This document shows positions 34,799 through 44,812 of a stretch of DNA of 64,000 bases, piece after piece. Numbering within the stretch: the first letter of the stretch is position 1; each line of letters opens with the position of its first letter. The notes beneath the pieces were generated by a model. It saw only the letters and a list, made by a program, of their open reading frames with translations, made no database searches and was not told the origin of the DNA. Source of the stretch: Arachis hypogaea (taxonomy: Eukaryota; Streptophyta; Magnoliopsida; Fabales; Fabaceae); contig NC_092040.1 in NCBI RefSeq assembly GCF_003086295.3, positions 64,025,559 through 64,089,558 on the forward strand, read 5' to 3'. The translations under genes were made by a program, and so were the position numbers.

Positions 34799-35414
34799 TG
34801 TAACGACCCAATTTTTAATATGTATAGATTATACCGGAAATTGAGCGCTACCAATTTGTCTTCCTAATTATTATCTATTATTTATCATATGAGCCTGATT
34901 CGCTATTAAAAGCGTAGTTGTTTTGTGAGGTACTTTTTTTTTATAACATTTGTCTGACGTTCGTAATCATTCACAAATCAACTCACAAATAATAACAGAT
35001 ACAACAGTTATAACAACCACACTTATACATCTCAAACAATTAGTAACATTCGGTTATCCAGCCTTTATTAGAGTAAAGATCCTTAGTTAAAACACCCCTA
35101 GGTATAGCTAGATAGTAATTATATACATATATATACATACAACATCCCAAACCCTGACTTGTTCAAGAAGTCCCTAAGCTGGCACCCAGGGTAGCCTAGA
35201 CTCTACACTCACTTAATCCCACTAAAGTACTTAAGCGAGAAAAAATACGTTCTAGGTCTCCAAAACTCAAGTTAGGTGTAACATCATCAGCGAACTACGA
35301 AAGGGTACTCATGCTTCCATCTAAAGGGAGAAGGGAGAGAGAAGGGGTAAGAACTGGGGAGTTCTTAGTAGGGTCAGGGTTATTAGTTACTGTCATTAAT
35401 TCTGTGTTGTTTAG
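34799..35414 (+). mobile_element. LTR fragment F, chromovirus-like, host of element E
   Basis: Starts TGTAACGACCCAATTTTTAA. TGTAACGACCC is, from memory, a common start of Tekay/Del-type chromovirus LTRs in plants. It interrupts G's integrase and is itself cut by E's LTR at 35415. No ORF. The remainder is not in the window. Confidence 0.6.
35410..35414. repeat. Presumed left target-site duplication of element E (TTTAG)
   Basis: The five bases before E's 3' LTR. The partner copy would be beyond the window, so this is inferred only. Confidence 0.5.
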
Positions 35415-37504
35415 TGATGGTGTTTTGCGGAAAAAACGAATTTCCAACACACAAATCCAACCGGCAAGTGTACCGGGTCGCATCAAGTAGTAATAACTCA
35501 CAAGAGTGAGGTCGATCCCACAAGAATTGATAGATCAAGCAACTTTAGTGGGTGATTAGTTTAGTCAAGCTAACATTGAAGTGAAATTGGATGAAATGTA
35601 GCCAACAGAAAGTAAAATAGCAGTGAATTTAAAGCTGCAGAATGTAAATGGCAGGAAACTTAAAGAGCAAGAAAAGTAAATTGACAAAATCTTAAATGAC
35701 AAGAAAGGTAAATTGCATAAAAAGTAAAGTGGTTGGGGTGCTGGAAATTAAATAGAGCAATAGATCATAACTCAAAACTCTTGTAGCAAGCTTAAATTGC
35801 AGGAAAGTAAATTGGGAGCAATGTAAACAGAGAAGCAAAATTGCAGTGAATCGAAACTTAGAGCAATTGCAGAGGAATTAAAATTGTGCAGGAAAAGTAA
35901 ATCAGATCATGAACAGAAATGTAAAATAAAAAACAAGTGCAGAGGAATTAAATGGCTTGAAAGTAAATTAAAAGTCAATGGAACAGTAAAAATAGAAGAG
36001 CAGCCAAGAACTCAACTCAATTGCAAAATAAAATTGAAGATCTCAGGAAATCAAAGAGACTAGAGAATAAGTCTAGATCTCAAGCCCTTCCTTGATTCAA
36101 CAGCAAATAGATTGAAGAAGAAATAGAGATGGAAGCAGTAAAGAGAGCTTTGATTCAAATCAAAATTCTTTGAATTATGCAGAAGAACAAAGCAGAGATG
36201 TTGCAGATGGAGAATGAAAACAAAATTCCATTCAATCTCAATCCAAAATTCAAACAGAAAGAAAAATTAAAAGAGAGAGAGCTATCTACTACTACTACTC
36301 CCTAATGGAGCAAGCCCCCCTTTAGTGAGATGGAATTGATGCCTCTATATAGGCTTTACAAAGTGAAAATTAAAACAAATTACAATTAAAATGAAAATCC
36401 TAATCTAATTGATCCATGTGCCTTTGAGTGATGATGTGGGCTTTTCTTGCTTTGGATTTGAGGAGAAATGGGTTTGGTTGGCCTTGATTCAATTTGGAGA
36501 GGAATTGAATTTAAATGGAATTCTGGTTGGATTTTGGCCCATGAGTGTTTGCTCCCAGGAGGCTGCCCTGCCCTTGTGGAGGGCAGAGCAGGGAAGCCTT
36601 GTGTAAGGATCCAACTAGCGTGCCAAATTTTGGGAGGGGCATCAGGATGCTGCCCTGCCCTTGTGGAGGGCAGGGCAATGTTGTCATGGTGCGTCCAAGC
36701 TGTGCGCCCAAGCTCCCTTGCTGTGCATGCTGGCCGTGTCATGCGCTCATGCTTGTGCACCAAGGAGAGTTCCCAAGTTCAAACCCTTGTGAAAGCATTT
36801 GAGGAAACAATTTTCCTTGAATTTTTATGAAGAGAGCACGACATTGCTCTCCAAGAGAGCATTCTGCTCTCCTTGAGAGCAGACTTCCTTAGTTTCCTTG
36901 TGTCTCCCTCTTCGAGCCTTGGTGGAAGCATTTTGGTTTATTTTTGCTTATTTTTTGGCCCTTAAAGATGCCTTTCACTCATGCCTCAATTATATGCCAA
37001 ATATAGATTTCTATATTTCATTGGAAAGCTCTGAATGTCAGCTTTCCAACGCAACTGAAAGCACATCAATTGAATGTCTGTAGCTCAAGTTATAGCCCTT
37101 TGAAATAGGCATGGTCATGCTGTGAGCACCCAGTTTTTACCTTAGCGAAAATTCTTGCTTCTAACCTCACTTTGCATCACAATATTGCTCTGCCCTTGGC
37201 AAGAGCAGGGCAGTGTGTGCTGATTGCCTATTCTCCTTTAATTTGGTCATGGGCCACGCTTTTAAAAGCGTGGCCTAAGGCTCCAAAGTGTGCTCCAACT
37301 TCAAAGTGTGTCCCAAAGCTCTTTTTTTCTCCTTTTTTTGTGCTTCTTTGCTTCTTTTTCTTCTTATTTCCTACAAGATTTATAAAATTAAAATATCAAG
37401 AAAATATATCATTTAAGTACAAAAGCATTCAATATTTAAGCACAAATCATCAATTTCTTGTATGAAAAAGCATAGAAAAATAGGTATATGATGACATGTC
37501 ATCA
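35415..37504 (-). repeat. 3' LTR of element E
   Basis: 2090 bp. The left end is TGATGGTGTTTTGCGG and the right end is the perfect 16-bp palindrome TGATGACATGTCATCA (37489-37504). It holds a TATATAG-type box near 36341, GC-rich inverted repeats at 36563-36680, GAGAGCA/TGCTCTC stems at 36830-36885, and the conserved U3 block near 37020-37095. Confidence 0.88.
36563..36680 (-). repeat. Inverted-repeat pair in the U3 of E's LTR
   Basis: CTGCCCTGCCC at 36563 and 36650, each followed by TTGTGGAGGGCAG; each can fold on itself. A third related stem, TGCTCTGCCC/AGAGCAGGGCA, lies near 37186-37213. The sequence differs from the GGCGTTNAACGCC units of C and D but lies in a comparable U3 region. Confidence 0.8.
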
Positions 37505-39301
37505 CAACACCAAACTTAAACCTTGCTTGTCCCCAAGCAAGAAAAGAATCATGCAATAAAGATTGACAATCCAAGGTAAGAAGAATAGCAACTCAATGTT
37601 CATGGTTAGCTAGTTTTCTATGCATGCTTAAATCACAAAAGAAATGTAAATGATTGATGCTTCTATCTAGCTCATTTTTATGAAATCTTTTTCTTATAAT
37701 TCTTCCTTGAAACAAGCTTTTGATTTTTTTTTTTACTTCTCCTTTTGGGTGCTTTGCCCCATGAGTTAATAACAAAGCTACGACTTCTAAATGCTTTGTT
37801 TTCAAGTATTACCACTTGATACATAAGCACCACAAGCATTTAATTAGAGGACTTCATTAAGCTCATTTTTCTTTTCTTTTCTTGACTCTCTAATCATTGA
37901 TGCTCAGAGCCTTGAGCTTTGAGGGAGTGCTTTTGCACTTGAGCCTAGCCTTGACTTCTAAGTGTTTTGTTTTCAAGCATTTGGCTTGATACATAAACAC
38001 CACAAGCACTTAGCAAATAAATTGCCATTGGTACTCAGAGCCTTCAGCTTTCTCATTCTTTCCCTTTTTCTTTTCTTGCTTTAATTGTATTTGCTTCTTC
38101 AAGGTTTTCATGATTTCAAAAGATTTCACAAAATATACTAGATGAAAAACTTCAATTAAATAAAATCCAATGCAATTGAGCAACAATCAATCACACTAGC
38201 TTTCCAATACTTGTATGCACATGCTAAATTCTTCTTTAATTCCTTGTTTGTTTATAATCATGATGCTTTTTTGGTTTTGAATTCACAAAACTCAAGTTGG
38301 TAGTCATAATGTCACAACAACATATTTCAAATCAAATTCAAGCTATGCTTAGTCATACCACACATGTATACAGAAAATATAAAGACAATCATGCAATTTA
38401 AAGTGCTGGAAATAAATGAAAGGAAAAGGAACTTTACAACCTTGTAGTCCATCTTCTCTATTGTTGTCATTTTCCTCCCATTCTTCTCCTTCCCATACCA
38501 AATCAGAATGCTTGCTCTTCCTCAAGCAACAATTAGAACAATGGTGGTGGGGTCTAAAATGGATCATGAATGTCTCACACAAAAGGATGTCAGTAGCATA
38601 TATGTTTAGGCAAGCAAGATTAAGAGTAACCATCAAGGCGCAGAGAAACAGAAACATTGTGATTGCAAACATAGGATGGTGTGCATGATACATTTCATAA
38701 AAGAAATAAGTGGCACACCAAACTTAGTGTGACACTCTCACTTGGAATTGATGCAAGTATCTAGTAAACATTGAACCAAATTTTGTTGCATAGCAACACC
38801 AAACTTAGAATGCAACCATATGTCAATTTTATTTGAAATAAAACTAAACAAAAGAAACTCTTATTTGAATACAATCACCAAGCCAAAAATCTGTCATGAA
38901 TGAGGATCTCTTGATGCTGTATTAACAAAAACAGTTGATAAAAGAAAACTTAAAAATAAAGAGGTGACTAAAACAAAGAGAATGCAAACAAACTGTCAAA
39001 ACAAAGAAAAATAACAATGTAAAGGCAATATGACTATGCAGACAAGTGATGTTGCTGGATGAGTTGCATAGAAAATAAGTGGCACACCAAACTTAGAATC
39101 TTGGTATGTCACTTTCATTTTTGATTTGATGCAATCATCCAAAAAGATTGAAAATAATTTGTTGCAAGGCAACACCAAACTTAGAATGTAATCATATGCC
39201 AATTTATTGAAATTTAAACAAAGCATGGAGAAGAAATGTACCTACTGTCTACCTGTTCTTTACTTTCTTCCTCTTCTTCCAATTTGTTAAGAGGAATGAC
39301 C
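37505..39301 (-). other. Element E 3' region (non-coding)
   Basis: Next to the LTR are CACCAAACTTA (37508-37518) and the stem-loop CTTGCTTGTCCCCAAGCAAG (37522-37541). Farther upstream in element orientation are four more CACCAAACTTA copies in a duplicated segment (38705-38845 and 39073-39215). A 114-codon minus ORF at 38349-38693 starts with a hydrophobic stretch but has no family resemblance, and I do not call it a gene. Confidence 0.7.
38705..39215 (-). repeat. Direct repeat in the E 3' region, offset 368 bp
   Basis: AAATAAGTGGCACACCAAAC begins at 38705 and 39073. Each copy has a second motif GCAACACCAAACTTAGAATG about 90 bp later, and TTTGTTGCA/TGCAA nearby. The copies have diverged by substitutions and small indels. 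Confidence 0.85.
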
Positions 39302-40075
39302 TCAAAGGGGAGAAGATTCAACTACTGTCCCTTGCCTTGGCCTTTCCTCAGCAAGCTTCCTTTTGCAAATGGCTTGATTGATCTTGCTTGCTGGATTAGG
39401 GACAGAATTGGTGCTCTTGTTAGTTGTCTTCACTTCTTTGAATTCAAGACTTGGTTGCTGTGTGATTATTAGAGTTTTGTATTCATCCAGGGCCTTTTGC
39501 ATTGGTGGTTCCATGAGCTTTTCTTTTATGTACTTCTCTGCTTCACTTGAGTTTGACTTCTCTTGAGTGTCTTCCTCACTTTCTTGCTCTTCCAGTTCCT
39601 CTCTTGCACTCAACATTTGACTTAATAGCTTTTTCATTGAGGAGGTTTGTTGATCTTCCCAACATTTCTTCATCTCCTCTTCATATCTTTTAATCTCAGA
39701 TTCAATTGTTGAGACTTTTTGGTCCAGGGGAGTTTGAGGAGGTTGTGAGTGTTCAGGTTCTCTTGTCATCTCAAGTGCAGTTTCAGGTTCAAATATTTCC
39801 ACCACCTCTTTTTTCATTGAAATTTTACTTGACACAGAGGCTTCCTCATTTTGCCTTTCCTCTTTCCTTGTTGCACTCACCAATTGAGCTAACATTATTT
39901 CCATGTTTTTGAATGAATTTTCTTGCTCGTTCCAGGATATCTGAGCCTCCCTCTCATATTTTTCAAACATGGTCTCGAGCTTTGAGAGGCTTTGGTTCAT
40001 GGAAGTTTGTGTGGGTGGTGAATTTTGATAGAGGCTTTCTGTTGAAGCATGGTCAAGTGATGATATCTTTGGATG
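39302..40075 (-). CDS. Element E gag-like ORF, C-terminal part
   Basis: Minus frame, open from 40075 (resuming after element D) to the stop at 39302, 257 codons. It is continuous in frame with the N-terminal part at 61884-62150 once D and one TSD are ignored, making about 346 residues in all. It is strongly charged and heptad-like (FEKYEREAQ, KNMEIMLAQL, SEIKRYEEEMKKCWEDQQ, EEQESEEDTQEKS) and contains PNPASKINQAICKRKLAEER near the end. There is no Retrotrans_gag core, protease or RT. I take it as the C-terminal part of an Athila gag kept by a non-autonomous element. It is intact apart from D's insertion. Confidence 0.7.
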   Translation of the reverse strand, partial: HPKISSLDHASTESLYQNSPPTQTSMNQSLSKLETMFEKYEREAQISWNEQENSFKNMEIMLAQLVSATRKEERQNEEASVSSKISMKKEVVEIFEPETALEMTREPEHSQPPQTPLDQKVSTIESEIKRYEEEMKKCWEDQQTSSMKKLLSQMLSAREELEEQESEEDTQEKSNSSEAEKYIKEKLMEPPMQKALDEYKTLIITQQPSLEFKEVKTTNKSTNSVPNPASKINQAICKRKLAEERPRQGTVVESSPL

Positions 40076-40080
40076 AATAT
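40076..40080. repeat. Left target-site duplication of element D (AATAT)
   Basis: Matches 61884-61888 directly after D's other LTR. Confidence 0.93.
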
Positions 40081-41566
40081 TGGTGGACGAAATTGTGATT
40101 CACTTGTTATTCCATTTTGCAAAATTCATTGCTTTTCATTCCCTGATAATGGCGCCAAAAACATGATGCCAATACCATAGTTCACAACTCCGTTCAACTA
40201 ACCAGCAAGTGTACTGGGTCGTCCAAGTAATAAACCTTACGCGAGTAAGGGTCGATCCCACAGAGATTGTTGGTATGAAGCAAGCTATGGTCACCTTGTA
40301 AATCTCAGTTAGGCAGATTAAATTGGTTTATGGTTTCGAAAATTAATAATAAAATAGAAAATAAAAAGGGGTAGAAATACTTATGTAAATCAATAGTGAG
40401 AATTTCAGATAGGTATATGGAGATGCTGTGCTCCTCTTGAAACTCTACTTCACTACTCACTCTTCCTTCAATCCTTCTTACTCCTTTCCATGGCAAGCTG
40501 TATGTAGGGCATCACCATCATCGGTGGCTACTTTCAATCCTCTCGGGAAAATGATCCTATGCGCTGTCACTGCACGGCTACTCGTCTGGAGGCATCACCC
40601 ATGGTTGATGGCTACATCCCGTCCTCTCAGTGAAAACGTTCCTATGCTCTGTCACAGCACGGCTAATCATCTGTCGGTTCTCAATCAGGTTGGAATAGAA
40701 TCCATTGATTCTTTTGCGTCTGTCACTAATGCCCAGCCTTCAGGAGTTTGAAGCTCGTCACAGTCATTCAATACCGGAATCCTACTCGGAATACCACAGA
40801 CAAGGTTAGACTTTCCGGATTCCCAGGATCCTACTCGGAATACCACAGACAAGGTTAGACTTTCCAGATCCTCATGAATGCCGCCATCTATCTAGCTTAT
40901 ACCACGAAGATTCTGTTGGGGAATCTAAGAGATATGCGCCCGGCCTAAGGTAGAACGGAAGTGGTTGTCAGTCACGCACGTTCATAGGTGAGAATGATGA
41001 TGAGTGTCACGGATCATCACATTCATCAAAGTTAAGTGTAGCGTATATCTTGGAATAAGAATAAAAGGGAATTGAATAAAAAGTAATAGTGATTGTATTG
41101 GAACTTGAGGTACAGCAGAGCTCCACACCCTTAATCTATGGTGTGCAGAAACTCCACTGTTGAAAAAACATAAGTAAAAGGTTCAACGCCAAGTTACGTC
41201 GTCAATCTCCGAATAAAGTATGGACTATTATATATTGCTGGAAAGCGCTGGATGTCTACTTTCCAACGCCGTTCAGACCGCGCCATTTGGAGTTCTGTAG
41301 CTCCAGAAAATCCATTTCGAGTGTAGGGAGGTCAGATTCCAACAGCATCAGCAGTCCTTTTGTCAGCCTTTTTCAGAGTTTTGCTCAAGTCCCTCAATTT
41401 CAGCCAGAATTTACCTGAAATCACTGAAAAACACACAAACTCATAGTAAAGTCCAGAAATGTGAATTTAACGTAAAAACTAATGAAAACATCCCTAAAAG
41501 TAGCTCAAACTTACTAAAAACTACCTAAAAATAATGCCAAAAAGCGTATAAATTATCCGCTCATCA
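40081..41566 (-). repeat. 3' LTR of element D, with a 332-bp internal deletion
   Basis: 1486 bp against 1818 bp in the 5' LTR. The whole difference is one deletion matching 61171-61502, at a GTTCA direct repeat (after 41186 or so). It removes the TATA region and all but the end of the palindrome array. Confidence 0.93.
40141..40162 (-). repeat. PBS-like sequence inside D's U5
   Basis: CCCTGATAATGGCGCCAAAAAC resembles the PBS plus spacer next to the LTR (CCCCGGCAACGGCGCCAAAAAC). It is present in both D LTRs (also 60126-60147) and absent from B's LTR, about 60 bp inside the LTR end. Confidence 0.8.
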
Positions 41567-42657
41567 CAACACCAAACTTAAATTGTTGCTTGTCCCCAAG
41601 CAACTGAAAATCAAATAGGATAAAAGAAGAGAATATACAATAAATTTCAGAATATCAATGAATATTAATTATAATTAGATGAGCGGGACTTGTAGCTTTT
41701 TGCTTCTGAACAGTTTTGGCATCTCACTTTTTCCTTTGAAGTTCAGAGTGATTGGCGTCTCTGGGAACTTAGAATTTTGGATAGTGTTATTGACTTTCCT
41801 AGTTAAGCATGTTGATTCTTGAACACAGCTACTTATGAGTCTTGGCCGTGGCCCTAAGCACTTTGTTTTCCAGTATTACCACCGGATACATAAATGCCAC
41901 AGACACATAACTGGGTGAACCTTTTCAGATTGTGACTCAGCTTTGCTAGAGTCCCCAGTTAGTGGTGTCCAGAGCTCTTAAGCACACTCTTTTGCTTTGG
42001 ATCACGACTTTAACCACTCAGTCTCAAGCTTTTCACTTGGACCTTCATGACACAAGCACATGGTTAGGGACAACTTGATTTACCCGCTTAGGCCTGGATT
42101 TAATTTCCTTAGGCCCTCCTATCCATTGATGCTCAAAGCCTTGGACCCTTTTTACCCTTGCCTTTTGGTTTTAAGGGCTATTGGCTTTTTCTGCTTGCTT
42201 TTTCTTTTTCTTTGCTATTTTTTTTTCGCACAAGCTTTTGCTTTTCACTGCTTTTTCTTGCTTCAAGAATCAATTTCATGATTTTTTTCAGATCATCAAT
42301 AACATTTCTCTTTGTTAATCATTCTTTCAAGAGCCAACAATTTTAACACTTATAAACAACAATATCAAAAGACATATGCACTGTTCAATGAATCATTCAG
42401 AAAACAAAAAGTATTGTCACCACATCAATATAATTAAATTAAATTCAAGGATAAATTCGAAATTCATGTACTTCTTGTTCTTTTGAATTAAAACATTTTT
42501 CATTTAAGAGAGGTGAAGGATTAATGGATTTTATTCATAGCTTTAAGGCATGGTTACATACTAATGATCATGAAGTAGAGACACAAAACATAGATAAACA
42601 CAACATTTAAAAAAACCGAAAATAGAAAGAAATAAAGAACAAGGAATGAATCCACCA
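41567..42657 (-). other. Element D 3' region (non-coding)
   Basis: Contains CACCAAACTTA (41570-41580) and the stem-loop TTGCTTGTCCCCAAGCAA (41586-41603) next to the LTR, then the conserved 3' segment (CAGTTTTGGCATCTCAC, GTATTACCACCGGATACATA). No credible ORF. Confidence 0.8.
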
Positions 42658-43806
42658 TTAGTGGCGTCTTCTTCTTGAAGGACCAACAATGTCCTTAAGC
42701 TCTTCTATGTCCCTTCCTTGCCTTTGTTGCTCCTCCCTCATTGCTTTTTGGTCTTCTCTTATTTCTTGGAGAATGATGGAGTGCTCATGATGTTCCACCC
42801 TTAATTGTTCCACATTGTGGCTCAAATCTTCTAAGGAGGTGTTGAGTTGCTCCCAATAGTTGTTGGGAGGAAAGTGCATCCCTCGAGGCATCTCAGGAAT
42901 TTGTTGATGATGAGCTTCCTCATGCACTTCTTGAGAACCGTGCATGGTTTCTCTTGCTTGCTCCATCCTCTTCTTGGTGATGGGCTTATCCTCTTCAATG
43001 GAGGTATCTCCTTCTATGATAACTCCAGCTGAGTAACATAGATGGCAAATAAGGTGAGGAAAAGCTAGCCTTGCCATGGTGGAGGACTTATCGGCTATTT
43101 TGTAGAGTTCATTGGAGATGACCTCATGAACTTCTACTTCCTCTCCAATCATGATGTTATGAATCATGATGGCCCGATCCACAGTAACTTCAGATCGGTT
43201 GCTAGTAGGAATGATAGAGCGTTGAATAAACTCCAACCATCCTCTAGCCACAGGCTTGAGATCCAGTCTTCTTAGTTGAACTGGCTTGCCTTTGGAATCT
43301 ATTCTCCACTGAGCTCCTTCCACACATATGTCCATAAGGACTTGGTCCAACCTTTGGTTAAAGTTGACCCTTCTAGTGTAGGGGCGTTCATCTCCTTGCA
43401 TCATGGGCAAGTGAAACGCCAACCTCACATTTTCCGGACTAAAATCTAAGTATTTCCCCCGAACCATTGTGAGATAGTTCCTTGGATTCGGGTTCCTACT
43501 TTGATCATGGTTCCTAGTGATCCATGCATTGGCATAGAACTCTTGAACCATCAATATTCTAACTTGTTGCATGGGGTTGGTTAGGACTTCCCAACCTCTT
43601 TTTTGGATTTCATGTCGGATTTCCGGATACTCATTCTTTTTGAGCTTGAAAGGGACCTCGGGGATCACCTCCTTCTTTGCCATAACATCATAGAAGTTGT
43701 CTTGATGGCTCTTGGAGATGAATCTTTCCATCTCCCATGACTCGGAGGTGGAAGCTTTTGTCTTCCCTTTCCCTTTTCTAGAGGATACTCCGGCCTTAGG
43801 TGCCAT
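42658..43806 (-). CDS. Element D second ORF: plant-transposon-type domain protein, 382 aa
   Basis: Starts MAPKAGVSSRKGKGKTKAST with a basic, NLS-like N-terminus. The core reads ...NEYPEIRHEIQKRGWEVLTN..., MVQEFYANAWITR, MVRGKYLDFSPENVRLAFHL, SIIPTSNRSEVTVDRAIMI. I recognise it as the 'putative plant transposon protein' domain (Pfam PF20167-like, from memory) common in legume Athila-like elements. The C-terminal 90 residues are coiled coil (EQLNTSLEDLSHNVEQLRVE..., EELKDIV) ending RRRRH. The ORF is fully open in the position where other elements have env, but I see no signal peptide or membrane anchor, so env is unlikely. It has its own TATA-like box (43997-44004) and an upstream stem-loop. 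A role as accessory nucleic-acid-binding protein is possible but unproven. Confidence 0.82.
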   Translation of the reverse strand: MAPKAGVSSRKGKGKTKASTSESWEMERFISKSHQDNFYDVMAKKEVIPEVPFKLKKNEYPEIRHEIQKRGWEVLTNPMQQVRILMVQEFYANAWITRNHDQSRNPNPRNYLTMVRGKYLDFSPENVRLAFHLPMMQGDERPYTRRVNFNQRLDQVLMDICVEGAQWRIDSKGKPVQLRRLDLKPVARGWLEFIQRSIIPTSNRSEVTVDRAIMIHNIMIGEEVEVHEVISNELYKIADKSSTMARLAFPHLICHLCYSAGVIIEGDTSIEEDKPITKKRMEQARETMHGSQEVHEEAHHQQIPEMPRGMHFPPNNYWEQLNTSLEDLSHNVEQLRVEHHEHSIILQEIREDQKAMREEQQRQGRDIEELKDIVGPSRRRRH

Positions 43807-43845
43807 TGATGGTAATGGAAAAACAAAAAGCTTATGCTTTTACCA

Positions 43846-43880
43846 CACCAAACTTAAAATCTTGCTCGCTCTCGAGCAAG
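43846..43880 (-). promoter_or_regulatory. Stem-loop and PPT-like motif upstream of D's second ORF
   Basis: CACCAAACTTA (43846-43856) and CTTGCTCGCTCTCGAGCAAG (43861-43880), an 8-bp perfect stem with a CTCT loop, 40-75 nt before the ATG. It is the same pair of motifs as next to the 3' LTR, with a compensatory T-A to C-G change in the stem. Confidence 0.8.
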
Positions 43881-43996
43881 AAAGAAAAGAAGAGAAGAGG
43901 AAGAAGAAGAAATATGGTAGAGAGGGAGAGAGGTAGGTTCGGCTAAGGGGGAGAAGATGGGTTAGTGTTGTGTGAAAATGAAGTAGAATAGAAGGG

Positions 43997-44004
43997 TATT
44001 TATA
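43997..44004 (-). promoter_or_regulatory. TATA-like box upstream of D's second ORF
   Basis: TATAAATA on the minus strand about 190 bp before the ATG, in a purine-rich, otherwise G-heavy stretch. It suggests an internal promoter. Confidence 0.55.
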
Positions 44005-44356
44005 GGGAGAGGGGAGGGTGTATATTCGGCCATTTTGGGTGCGAATGGGTGGGAAATTGATTTTGAATTTTATGAAGGTAGGTGGGGTTTATGGGGAAGA
44101 GTGGATTGATGTGAGTGGTGAAGGGGTAATTGGGAAGAGGAATTGAGGTGATTGGCGAGAAGTGTTGGGAAGTGTGACATGGGGAATTCAAATCACAAAA
44201 ATAGGATTAGGAGGTAAGGTGGGAATATATTAGGTGGGGATCCTGTGGGGTTCACAGATCCTAAGATGATCCTGTGGGGTCCACAGGATCCTGAGGTGTC
44301 AAGGAATTCCATCCCTGCACCAAATAGGCATGTAAAATGCCCTTGCACACCCAACT

Positions 44357-44599
44357 GGCATTTAAACGCCCATTGGTGCACGTTCTGGGCGTTCAACGCC
44401 CATGTAAAGCATGTTTCTGGTGTTGAACGCCAGTTTCATGCTTGTTGCTGGCGTTCAGCGCCAGCTTTTCTTCTCTGGGCACATTCCTGGCGTTCAGCGC
44501 CAGAATGTTGCTTGTTTCTGGCGTTCAGCGCCAGAATGGTGCTCTGTTCTGGCGTTGAACGCCAGCCAGATGCATCTTACTGGCGTTGAACGCCAGCCT
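44357..44599 (-). repeat. Internal palindrome array of element D, eight units, 31-bp phase
   Basis: Units (GGCGTTNAACGCC, GGCGTTCAGCGCC and variants) start at 44357, 44388, 44419, 44450, 44489, 44520, 44551 and 44582. Spacings are 31, 31, 31, 39, 31, 31 and 31 bp. Confidence 0.93.
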
Positions 44600-44740
44600 G
44601 TGCGTCCTCCAGGGTGTGAATTTTTTCTTCTGCTGTTTTTGATTCTATTTTTAATTTTTATGATTTTTTCGTGAATCCTCATGATCATGTACCTAATGAA
44701 ACACAAAATAACAATAAAATAAAAATTAGATAAATAAAAC

Positions 44741-44765
44741 TGGGTTGCCTCCCAACAAGCGCTTC
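44741..44765 (-). repeat. Conserved post-coding motif of element D
   Basis: The plus strand reads TGGGTTGCCTCCCAACAAGC then GCTTC. Also present in C (49331-49355) and H (24520-24537). Confidence 0.85.
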
Positions 44766-44812
44766 TTTAATGTCAATAGCTTGACAGTGGCTCTCATGGA
44801 GCCACAAGGTGA

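Noticed and set aside
36386..36763. 125-codon minus ORF, repeated at 63303-63680
   Set aside because: It lies within E's LTR in both copies and owes its openness to the GC-rich inverted repeats. No family resemblance.
38349..38693. 114-codon minus ORF with a hydrophobic start in E's 3' region, a possible env-like protein
   Set aside because: There is a single copy, no homologue in C, D or H, and no other support. Chance ORF is more likely.
43997..44004. Treating the internal TATA-like boxes as proven promoters
   Set aside because: A/T-rich octamers arise by chance. I keep them as moderate-confidence features because they recur in C and D at similar distances, but not as proof.
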